Below are positions 44,516 through 54,400 of a stretch of DNA of 64,000 bases, piece by piece. The notes beneath the pieces were generated by a model, which worked only from the letters and a program-made list of their open reading frames with translations, did no database searches and had not been told where the DNA came from. Source of the DNA: Metellina segmentata (lineage: Eukaryota > Arthropoda > Arachnida > Araneae > Tetragnathidae); assembly GCA_947359465.1 (NCBI GenBank), contig OX375876.1, positions 88,442,184 to 88,506,183 on the forward strand, given 5' to 3'. Position 1 is the first letter of the stretch. Each line of letters starts with the position of its first letter. The translations under genes were made by a program, and so were the position numbers.

Positions 44516-44775
44516 GCGTCGCATTGCAGCAACACAACGGGTTATCAGGGATCGTTCCCGAAGAACACAGTTCGTAATTTTGAACCAAGGTCAAATAACA
44601 AAGTCACTTCCAAAGCTGGCACCTCACTCTGAAAATTTGCATCCATACTACGTAAGGACATTTGAGGACATGAAAGATAGTCAGGTATTTTAATTAGCAT
44701 CACATTGGAGAAACACAACGGCTATTAACAGCTGTCCGGGATCAATCTCCAAGGGAAAGATCTGGAAGAAAAAAA
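44515..44775 (-). mobile_element. two SINE 3' fragments in tandem
   Basis: A first minus-strand fragment (GCGTCGCATTGCAGCAACAC to ~44685) is followed by another starting at ~44690 (GCATCACATTGGAGAAACAC) that ends at GGGAAAGATCTGG. Both are diverged and lack heads. Confidence 0.65.
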
Positions 44776-45228
44776 CGCCGACCAACCGGTATAGTGGTTA
44801 AGGTGTTAGCCTTTAGATCGGAAGAGGTTCCTGGTTCGAATCCAGATCCGGACATGGTAATGGTAATGTTAATTTTAGTTGACGTCGTACTAGAGCAACA
44901 CAACGGGCTATTGACGACGGTCCGGAATCAGTCCCTTAAGGGAAAGATCCGAGGTCCGGCATGGATGTTTGTAAGCGTATGGTGTAGAGGCGGCTGCAGC
45001 ACCTTAAATATGTCGTGGCCGAAAGTCGTCACGTTGGGTTGGTGTGGACGTTTGGAGAGTGGGGTGCCATCTCAGGTGTTGCTTCGTCATCTGACCGTGG
45101 TTCAAAATTACGAGGTGTTGTCCTCGGATCTTTCTCTTAAGGGATTGACCCCGGACCGTCGTCGATAGCCCTTTGTGTTACTCTAGTACGACGTTAACTA
45201 AAATTACTATTACCATTACCATTACCGA
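44776..45228 (+). mobile_element. S1 SINE with a SINE fragment nested after its head
   Basis: The plus-strand head (GCCGACCAACCGGTATAGTG ... GGTTCGAATCC) is followed at 44857 by an inverted SINE 3' end (TGGTAATGG ... GGGAAAGATCCGAGG). At ~44955 the outer SINE resumes (TCCGGCATGGATGTTTGTAA) and runs to ATTACCATTACCATTACC at 45228. The repeated CCGG(A)CATGG at both junctions may be a short target duplication. The tail of three to four TTACCA units is the cleanest in the window. Confidence 0.87.
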
Positions 45229-45415
45229 AAAAAACACTTCTTAATTTTGAATCACGGTCCGATGACGAAGCAACACCTGAGATGGCACCCCACTCTCCAA
45301 ACGTCCACACCAACCCAACGTGAGGACTTTCGACCACTACAGATTTAAGGTGCACATGCCGTCTGTACACTATACGAGAAAATCTTCCGATCTAGAGGCT
45401 AACGCTTTAAGAAAT
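45229..45415 (-). mobile_element. S1 SINE fragment in inverted orientation
   Basis: The minus-strand body from AATTTTGAATCACGGTCCGA to the head remnant CTTCCGATCTAGAGGCTAAC directly abuts the plus-strand SINE tail, making a tail-to-body inverted pair. Confidence 0.75.
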
Positions 45416-45454
45416 GTGGAAGACATAAATCAGCACAGTTTTTTTTTTCATTTA

Positions 45455-45765
45455 TTAACGTCGTACTGGAGCAACACAACGGGCTGTTGACCACAGCCTG
45501 GGATCAATCCCCAATGGAAAGATCCGAGGACAACAACACGTAATTTTGAACCACGGTCAGAGGCAACGAAACAACACCTGAGCTGGTACTCCACTCTCCA
45601 AATTTGCACCACACACTAACGCGGGCACATTCGAGGCAATGAAAGATTTTAACTTTCAGCAGCCACCTCGTACACGACGGTCTGTGGTTGCATCGAGCTT
45701 CGAACTCGCAACCTTCAGTTTGCTTATTACTGCGATTCATACCAATTGGGCTACTGCGGAAGTGT
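45455..45765 (-). mobile_element. SINE, older family S2
   Basis: The full-length minus-strand copy runs from TTAACGTCGTACTGGAGCAA to the S2 head (GCTTCGAACTCGCAACC, then CCAATTGGGCTACTGCGG). The body carries CGAGGCAATGAAAGATTTTA in place of the S1 CGGCCACGACAGATTTAAGG. Confidence 0.75.
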
Positions 45766-45789
45766 CCATCTTTGGAGATTGCGGCCAAA

Positions 45790-46600
45790 ACAATTAAATG
45801 AAACTTTAAAGTAAGTGCAAATAAATTAAGCCTTTTAATTTAAGCGATATAAGAGGAAAATAAGCATCTGCCATTTGTCTGAGCTACAGAAGCAGGGACA
45901 TTCCGATGTCTTAGACCATTGATAATAGGAAGAATCTTACAATCGTTAAGGAATTTGGTGATCTGGTTTGGTTCTGTTCTAGGCTCTATTGTCCTTTTAT
46001 GCAACACGAAGGGACCCACCACTTAAAGTAAGGAATTGGGTGAAAATAAGCAGTAGATATATTAAGTCATTATTTATAACGAATTTACGGTGATAAAGTA
46101 GCTTTTTTCATGATCATGATAGTGCTGAGGACTTTTTAGAAAAATTACTGATATATTTAGGGATCTTTTCACTTCAAATGTCTAAGCAAATAGGTTAGTA
46201 TTATACCAGAGAAAATTAGTATTGGTTCGAAAAATGTATTTGAAAGAACTTGTACTTTCTTTTAGTGGGATTATGCTGTGAAGTCTAATGAGAGAAGCAT
46301 ACACTGTACTACCAGAACTGTTCCTACTACTAAGTCTGTGTGGTGGCAGTTACTATAGGAACAAGGCTCGTTCATTTTGAGTAGGAGCGACTGGTAGATG
46401 TCTTAATTTTATTTTGTTTCGGGCCAATGTTGGGGCTAGGGAAAGAAATAGTTTTTCTCGAATAAAAACTCGTGATTAAAGTCCGTTTCTATGGCAACAG
46501 AGAGGCTCAGGCCTTACGGCGGAAGCAGTTCTTGTGATAGGCATACACTATCATCATTGATCAAATAATTTATTTGTAAAGAAATACCTTTTATTGAGAT
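45790..46600. other. no recognised feature
   Basis: A minus-strand open stretch at 45840-46022 resembles nothing known. The rest is AT-rich unique-looking DNA. Confidence 0.4.
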
Positions 46601-46614
46601 TTTGCCAAGGGTGA

Positions 46615-46770
46615 TAAGGCCAACGTGATTCAGTGAGTATATCCACTGCTCTGACAACCGGTGAGTTGTAAGGGACGTTGGTTCCATTCCTCCCTGGATG
46701 TATTTCTTTTGTGTTCGTAAAACTCTTCGTGTGTGTGTGTGCCCGTACTGGGCGACGATTTAGAAACGGA
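46615..46770 (+). mobile_element. third SINE-like family (S3), copy 2
   Basis: TATCCACTGCTCTGACAACC, GTGAGTTGTAAGGGACG and GTTGGTTCCATTCCTCCC give a tRNA-like layout similar to 23385-23560, followed by a GTGTGTGTGTGCCC stretch in both. Confidence 0.45.
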
Positions 46771-46802
46771 TCCTTGAGATCAAGTACCAACGAGACGGTA
46801 AT

Positions 46803-46928
46803 GCTAATTAATTAATGGCTCACTGGAGCAACACAATGGGCTGTTGGCGACAGTCCAGATTAACCTCCAAAGGGAAAAATCTGAGGACAACACGTAATTT
46901 TGAACCACGTGCGAGTCGAAATATGCAC
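46803..46928 (-). mobile_element. SINE 3' fragment next to the Tc1 element
   Basis: TTAATGGCTCACTGGAGCAA to AATTTTGAACCACGTGCGAG is a diverged minus-strand SINE end. It stops just before the TA at 46929. It does not resume beyond 47490. Confidence 0.7.
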
Positions 46929-46930
46929 TA

Positions 46931-47488
46931 CCCTACAATAATGGACCGGACGCTAGCGGATTTGCATAAAATCCGACTACTTGTTTGGGGGTGTTTTTCG
47001 TGGTATGGCCTGGGACCTATGAATGTTGTTCCTGGTCAATTGAAAACCGACGCCTACGTGAACATTTTGGACAGTAAGGTTGTTCTTACCCTCGGGCGAT
47101 TTTATGGAATGGACGAATGTTACTTCCAGGACGACAACGCTGCATGTCATGTTGAAGCCTCTGTCAAGCAGTGGTATCAAGATATGGATGTAAAACGTCT
47201 TGCCTGGTCTGTTCAGTCCCGACCTAAGCCCCATAGAACATTTGTGGGACGAGTTAGAGCGACGCTTACGGACCATGGAACCCCGTCCGAAACGTACAGC
47301 TGAGCTGGCGATATTCTCGCAGCAGGAATGGACACAAATATCCATAGCTGTGTATCAAAACCTTGTTGAAAGTATGCCCAAAAGGGTTGCTAGGGTGATT
47401 ACAGCACGTGGGGGACCATCTCCCTATTAAAGCATGCATTCTTTCCCTTATACCATCACATCTTGCTGTCCGGTCCATTATTGTAGGG
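46931..47488 (+). mobile_element. 558-bp Tc1-like deletion derivative
   Basis: Perfect 21-bp terminal inverted repeats are present: CCCTACAATAATGGACCGGA plus one base at the left and the exact inverse at 47468-47488. They are flanked by TA at 46929-46930 and 47489-47490, the Tc1/mariner target. Full Tc1 elements are usually 1.2-1.7 kb, so the 5' half (DNA-binding domain and first catalytic aspartate) has been lost while both ends remain. Perfect terminal repeats imply that the deleted form itself moved, or is young. Confidence 0.93.
46966..47430 (+). pseudogene. Tc1-like transposase, C-terminal part of the DDE domain, one frameshift
   Basis: The plus-strand reading contains LLVWGCFSWYGLGPM, then FQDDNAACHVEASVKQW (second catalytic aspartate). 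After a shift of frame near 47218, SPDLSPIEHLWDELERRL follows (catalytic glutamate). Allowing for one missing base, 34 residues separate D and E, giving the DD34E spacing of Tc1-type enzymes. It ends at the stop after GGPSPY at 47430. The first aspartate and the paired helix-turn-helix domain are deleted, so it is inactive. Confidence 0.9.
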
Positions 47489-47499
47489 TAGGTGTGTGT

Positions 47500-48110
47500 G
47501 TACTTAAACAACCAATCGAGGGATTTTAGTGTGTCCGTTTAGTCTTGAAGAAACCGCTTGGCCAGATTTGTCCCTTATGTAAAAGACAAACCATTGTCAA
47601 GCAAAAGGTGGCTTGAGAGATAGAGCGCTCCTATGCTGGTTCATTTGCGTGGTTTCAGTTCGGAACGCATTTGGCTCGTTTCCGAGTAGAATTTGGCAGG
47701 ATCCTCCAATAACTGCAACCCTAACGGTCTGAGTCGGGGAGTCATTCCTCTCCTCAAACTATGTTTTGCACAATAAACCCTTGTTTCAGAATTTTCCGTC
47801 CTACCGTGGCAATTCCTCCTAATTCCGTCTGCCCTGCGAGTAAAAAACGGGGGAAGCATTTCCCCTCCTGGCTTGCTTTTTTTTTCATTCACACTGTTGT
47901 GGGAAAATAGGATTTGCATGTATCCACTGCTTGTTTATTCTTTGCTGGGTTAAAAATGTATCACGCAAGGTGATAAGAATACAGAAAAGCGACGCAACCC
48001 CTTTTTATTTAAATGTAGAACCTGGTCTTACCAATTTGAGCTACACACGTGCAGTTAGAAATTTGGAAATGCGTTTATGACCTATAAATTATTTGGTTCT
48101 AGCAGATCCG
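47500..48110. other. no recognised feature
   Basis: A minus-strand open stretch at 47641-47919 resembles no known family. No repeats were noticed. Confidence 0.4.
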
Positions 48111-48114
48111 CGCA

Positions 48115-48805
48115 TACCATCTAGTTTCTTTAACCTCGGAGGGGTTTCTTTAAACTTCAGTGTTCTCTTCATGACTTCTGACTAGTTGTCGCCTTTTTGG
48201 CCAAAGAATGTTTCCTAGGATTCTTTCAACTAAAAGATGTAGTCACTGAGTCACATTATGTGCGTTGTAGGGGAAAAGCTATACTATGGTGTTGATGAGG
48301 CCTGGTCGTGAAGGGGCCTCAAACTCCAGTATTGACAGTATTTCTTAAACCTCGAAGGGTTTCTGCAACCTCCAGTCTTCCCTCCGTGATTTCTGACTAG
48401 TTTTCACCTTCTTGGCCAAAAAAAATGTTTCGTAGGATTCTTTCAGCTAAAAGATGTAGTCACTGAGTCACATTAAGTGCGTTGTAGGGGAAAAGCTATA
48501 CTATGGTGTTGATGAGGTCGTGGAGAACCTGGCCGCGAAGCCGCCTCAATCTCCAGTATTGACGGTATTTCTTAAACCTCGAAGTGTTTCTGCAACCTTC
48601 AGTCTTCTCTCCATGACTTCTGACTAGTTTTCACCTTCGTGGCCAAAATAATGTTTCCTAGGATTCTTTCAACTAAAAGATGTAGTCACTGAGTCACATT
48701 ATGTGTGTTGTGGGGGAAAAGCTATACTATGGTGTTGATGAGGTCACGGAGAACCTGGCAGCGAAGGGGCATCAAATCTCCAGTATTGACAGTATAGCAC
48801 TGCCT
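48115..48805 (+). repeat. three tandem copies of a ~220-bp unit
   Basis: TAGGATTCTTTCA.CTAAAAGA recurs at 48216, 48433 and 48659 (steps of 217 and 226 bp). All three copies share GACTTCTGACTAGTT, TGTAGTCACTGAGTCACATT, GGGGAAAAGCTATACTATGG and CTCCAGTATTGAC. They differ by small indels, such as a GTGGAGAACCTGG block missing from the first. No family is recognised. Confidence 0.9.
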
Positions 48806-49025
48806 TAGAATTTGGGAATCTTAATAATTTGATAGATTAAGAAAAGAACTGCATAAATTTATGTATTCAGTTTTTATTTTTCTGCCTCTAGCTTAAGTAC
48901 AGACCAAAGTATATTTGTTCTATCGAAATCTCTATAAAAAATGTTAAGTTTCGATCTGGATGATCACCGAAGTGCTGATCAAGAGCGTTGAAATGGAAGA
49001 GCTTCTCAATGGCTGTTCCGCCAAT

Positions 49026-49059
49026 GATAACTCTATTTAAATAAAATATAGTTATCATT
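49026..49059. repeat. short inverted repeat
   Basis: TGATAACTCTAT and ATATAGTTATCA pair around TTAAATAAA with one unpaired base. Confidence 0.7.
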
Positions 49060-49209
49060 GAAGGTACGACAAATGGTAGGAGGTTGAATTGGGGAAGTTG
49101 CGGTGGGATAGCTATAAAACACCTCTGAAATGGCGTGTTGTTTATAGTGTGAATTATTTACACACGAGTATATTGATAACAATTACCACACATTTTATTC
49201 CTGAAACTT

Positions 49210-49420
49210 TTTTAAAATTACGGCGGACACTCGATTGCTAATCGTAGGCCCCTACAAGGCCGGAAGCGATGGTCACTTGTGAAGGAGCACCCAATGGGCG
49301 ACCATCATTACCCCTAACTAAGGACAGAGCACAATTACATCCATGACCTGATCCCGGATTCGAACCAGGAACCTTCCGATCCGGAGGCCAATACCTTAAC
49401 CACGGGACCGGTTGGTCGGC
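49210..49420 (-). mobile_element. chimeric SINE: S1 head on a different body
   Basis: On the minus strand the head (CCGACCAACCGGTCCCGTGG, TTAAGGTATTGGCCTCC, GGTTCGAATCC) matches S1. After it, the body (TCATGGATGTAATTGTGCTC, TGTCCTTAGTTAGGGGTAAT, GATGGTCGCCCATTGGGTGC) is unrelated to the S1/S2 body. The 3' limit is uncertain. Confidence 0.7.
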
Positions 49421-49424
49421 TATT

Positions 49425-50640
49425 CCGTATACAAAACCATTTATAATGAATATAAGCTTCAATTCGCACATTTCATACACGCGACCAAATGAAATAAAAA
49501 TCTTATTTAAAACGCTACATTTTCTCCTATGTTCCATGTCTATTAAAGTTTTGATTGGTTGTATGACGTCACGAGTAGGCGGAGTTTCAAATTGTTTTGA
49601 TTGGTTGTGTGAAGTCACGAGCGAAACGAGATACGAACTATCGAAAATCATTACCTTCGAAATTTCCATAGAAATAACATTGAGTATAAACTATTGCCGA
49701 TTGTCCGCAGCTCATATTGTTTCACCAGTGCTGATAAAATATTAAGTTTTCCAACAATATTTTTTTACCGATATTGCTCAAAAGACACCACGCGAAAGCA
49801 AGGAAAGTTGACAGATAGGGGGAAGGAATGTTTATAGATAACCAGTGAATAACAAAAGTTGACATATAGTTGTGAAAAACGATTTATATAGAGGCTGTTC
49901 GGACATTTTTTGAATGATTTTTGATGAACTGTAAAAAAATCGTATGCTACGAAAGAATTTTATTTTCGCATCAGTTAAATAGTTAAAGTATAACTTATAG
50001 TCTGCTAACTCAGAGTTTTGATTACTTTAAAAATGGCGCTTTTAAAAAAGCGATGGATGGAAGGCTGTTTTCACTCATTTCGAAGATAATTACACTTATT
50101 CAATACTCTAAAACGCTGCAAAAGTCATAGTTTTTCGATATCTAAAGGTAAAATAAATAATATTATTAATCAGAAAAGAAAAAAACGTACTAGTGTGAAA
50201 ATACTTCAATATATACGCATCCAAAATTGAAAAGAATTTCTGAGAATATTTGTAAGGTACCATCTTTAAATTTAAAAGAGAATCTGCCGATTAAAGGACA
50301 AATAAAGTTTGTCCAAAATAAATACATTTTCTTGTGCACCGGTCGTATGATGGGCTTTTATCCTAGTTAATAATAAACTTTAAACTGTTATTTCTAACAA
50401 TGTATGGCAAAGGTGCACACCTCAGTCATGTTTCTGTGAATGTCCCCCGAAAATCAATTCCTTCATGCTTGCTTCTTCACAGGGATGTATGTGTATTTGC
50501 TGTCAAAACCGAGTTATTTTACAATTTTATTTATTTGCGTAATAGCTGTGCTTCTTGTTGGGGTGAGGTGGCATCCTCAAAAACCATCCGCGTAAAGAAA
50601 AAGGATCGTACGCGTAAGATATGAGTTGCAGCGAGTAGGT
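49425..50640. other. AT-rich DNA with a small local duplication
   Basis: TTTTGATTGGTTGT.TGA.GTCACGAG occurs twice at 49549-49575 and 49592-49620. Otherwise nothing is recognised. Confidence 0.4.
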
Positions 50641-50646
50641 TTACCT

Positions 50647-50855
50647 CAGATATGGTCCTCCGAACAAGTTGAACCGACTCAATGACCAGATACTGCCCTC
50701 GGACAGGTTTAACGGGCCTTCAAGCCAGATGCAGTCTTCCAAAAATTTTATCGGTCCCTCAGATGAGACAAGGCCCTTTGGGTAAGTTTAACCAGTCCAT
50801 AGACCAGATTCGGTTTTCCAAATTTGTTTACACGGCGCACAGATCAGATATGGAT
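50647..50855 (+). repeat. degenerate ~40-bp tandem repeat, about five copies
   Basis: The recurring pattern is (C/T)CAGAT.C.G.CCTCC followed by A.GTTTAACCG..C.CA.A. Copies start near 50647, 50687, 50726, 50767 and 50805. Divergence between copies is high, so the array is old. Confidence 0.65.
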
Positions 50856-51420
50856 ATAAGACATTCCAAGATAATATTAGAAACTGGTGGGAAGCGAGTA
50901 TGAAACTTGATCTTGCCAAATAATTAAAGAAATCAGGGATGTACTTAACCCTTATTACTCCAAGAATATTGTAGCATGCTTACAACGCTGACTTGCGCTT
51001 GGCAGCGTTACAGCTGGTTAAAGTGACAAGGGTTGATCAATTATTAACCACTTCCCTTTTAGTTTTATTTTGTTGCATGAAGTTTCACGCGCGATAAAAT
51101 CTACGTGAGTAGAATTGCAAATAGTTGTCGCTTATTTCTTCTGGTCTAGCCAGCTACAGCTAGGCCCAGTCCGACCAGTCATTCTTCCTCCAAGAAACTA
51201 TCATGTTATCAGGATTCTAGAATAAGTCTGAAGGGTTTATTCCAATATGGGGAAGAATGTCGGATTCCCACTTGCACCCAGGATAAACTGGAAAAGATTT
51301 CTGACCATTCAGTAATTGCATGCTCCCGATGTGCACACTTCGCAATCTAGATGAAGCCGTTTGAGTCCCTCTTTCTTCTCTGCCAAACAAGGATACAATG
51401 GAATTTTTCACGGATACCAG

Positions 51421-54400
51421 TCATGATTCGAGGAATTCATCACATTCCATATTTGAAAAAATTCTGTTTAGAAGAACTTATTCCAAGAGAACCAGTCATG
51501 ATTCGAGGAATTCACCACATTCCATATTTGAAAATTCTGTTTAGGACAACTTATTCCAAGAGAACCAGTCATGTTTCGAGGAAATCACCACATTCCATAT
51601 TTGAAAATTCTGTTTTGGAAAACTTATTCTAAGAGAACCAATCATGATTTGAAGAATTCACCACATTCCATATTTGAAAATTCTGTTTAGGAGAACTTAT
51701 TCCAAGAGAACCAGTCATGTTTCGAGGAATTCACCACATTCCATATTTGAAAAAATTCTGTTTAGGACAACTTATTCCAAGAGAACCAGTCATGATTCGA
51801 GGAATTCCCCACATTCCATATTTGAAAATTCTGTTTAGGACAACTTATTCCAAGAGAACCAGTCATGTTTCGAGGAATTCACCACATTCCATATTTGAAA
51901 ATTCTGTTTAGGACAACTTATTCCAAGAGAATCAGTCATGATTCGAGGAATTCACCACATTCCATATTTGAAAATTCTGTTTAGGACAACTTATTCCAAG
52001 AGAACCAGTCATGATTCGAGGAATTCACCACATTCCATATTTGAAAATTCTGTTTAGGACAACTTATTCCAAGAGAATCAGTCATGATTCGAGGAATTCA
52101 CCACATTCCATATTTGAAAATTCTGTTTAGGACAACTTATTCCAAGAGAACCAGTCATGATTCGAGGAATTCACCACATTCCATATTTGAAAATTCTGTT
52201 TAGGACAACTTATTCCAAGAGAATCAGTCATGATTCGAGGAATTCACCACATTCCATATTTGAAAATTCTGTTTAGGACAACTTATTCCAAGAGAACCAG
52301 TCATGATTCGAGGAATTCACCACATTCCATATTTGAAAATTCTGTTTAGGACAACTTATTCCAAGAGAACCAGTCATGATTCGAGGAATTCACCACATTC
52401 CATATTTGAAAATTCTGTTTAGGACAACTTATTCCAAGAGAATCAGTCATGATTCGAGGAATTCACCACATTCCATATTTGAAAATTCTGTTTAGGACAA
52501 CTTATTCCAAGAGAATCAGTCATGATTCGAGGAATTCACCACATTCCATATTTGAAAATTCTGTTTAGGAGAACTTGTTCCAAGAGAACCAGTCATGATT
52601 CGAGGAATTCACCACATTCCATATTTGAAAATTCTGTTTAGGAGAACTTATGCGAAGAGAATCAGTCATGATTCGAGGAATTCCCCACATTCCATATTTG
52701 AAAATTCTGTTTAGGACAACTTATTCCAAGAGAATCAGTCATGATTCGAGGAATTCACCACATTCCATATTTGAAAATTCTGTTTAGGACAACTTATTCC
52801 AAGAGAACCAGTCATGATTCGAGGAATTCACCACATTCCATATTTGAAAATTCTGTTTAGGACAACTTATTCCAAGAGAATCAGTCATGATTCGAGGAAT
52901 TCACCACATTCCATATTTGAAAATTCTGTTTAGGACAACTTATTCCAAGAGAATCAGTCATGATTCGAGGAATTCACCACATTCCATATTTGAAAATTCT
53001 GTTTAGGACAACTTATTCCAAGAGAATCAGTCATGATTCGAGGAATTCACCACATTCCATATTTGAAAATTCTGTTTAGGACAACTTATTCCAAGAGAAT
53101 CAGTCATGATTCGAGGAATTCACCACATTCCATATTTGAAAATTCTGTTTAGGAGAACTTATGCGAAGAGAATCAGTCATGATTCGAGGAATTCACCACA
53201 TTCCATATTTGAAAATTCTGTTTAGGAGAACTTATGCGAAGAGAATCAGTCATGATTCGAGGAATTCACCACATTCCATATTTGAAAATTCTGTTTAGGA
53301 CAACTTATTCCAAGAGAACCAGTCATGATTCGAGGAATTCACCACATTCCATATTTGAAAATTCTGTTTAGGACAACTTATTCCAAGAGAACCAGTCATG
53401 ATTCGAGGAATTCACCACATTCCATATTTGAAAATTCTGTTTAGGACAACTTATTCCAAGAGAATCAGTCATGATTCGAGGAATTCACCACATTCCATAT
53501 TTGAAAATTCTGTTTAGGACAACTTATTCCAAGAGAATCAGTCATGATTCGAGGAATTCACCACATTCCATATTTGAAAATTCTGTTTAGGACAACTTAT
53601 TCCAAGAGAATCAGTCATGATTCGAGGAATTCACCACATTCCATATTTGAAAATTCTGTTTAGGACAACTTATTCCAAGAGAATCAGTCATGATTCGAGG
53701 AATTCACCACATTCCATATTTGAAAATTCTGTTTAGGACAACTTATTCCAAGAGAATCAGTCATGATTCGAGGAATTCACCACATTCCATATTTGAAAAT
53801 TCTGTTTAGGAGAACTTATGCGAAGAGAATCAGTCATGATTCGAGGAATTCACCACATTCCATATTTGAAAATTCTGTTTAGGACAACTTATTCCAAGAG
53901 AATCAGTCATGATTCGAGGAATTCACCACATTCCATATTTGAAAATTCTGTTTAGGACAACTTATTCCAAGAGAATCAGTCATGATTCGAGGAATTCACC
54001 ACATTCCATATTTGAAAATTCTGTTTAGGACAACTTATTCCAAGAGAATCAGTCATGATTCGAGGAATTCACCACATTCCATATTTGAAAATTCTGTTTA
54101 GGACAACTTATTCCAAGAGAATCAGTCATGATTCGAGGAATTCACCACATTCCATATTTGAAAATTCTGTTTAGGACAACTTATTCCAAGAGAATCAGTC
54201 ATAATTCGAGGAATTCACCACATTCCATATTTGAAAATTCTGTTTAGGACAACTTATTCCAAGAGAATCAGTCATGATTCGAGGAATTCACCACATTCCA
54301 TATTTGAAAATTCTGTTTAGGACAACTTATTCCAAGAGAATCAGTCATAATTCGAGGAATTCACCACATTCCATATTTGAAAATTCTGTTTAGGACAACT

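Noticed and set aside
46815..47303. A 162-codon frame as a single intact protein
   Set aside because: Its first ~50 codons are SINE and terminal-repeat sequence. The rest is part of a Tc1 transposase that shifts frame near 47218, so it is not an intact gene.
51351..51911. Open frames at the start of the satellite as a coding gene
   Set aside because: They are translations of 73-bp units that shift frame each unit and soon meet stops.
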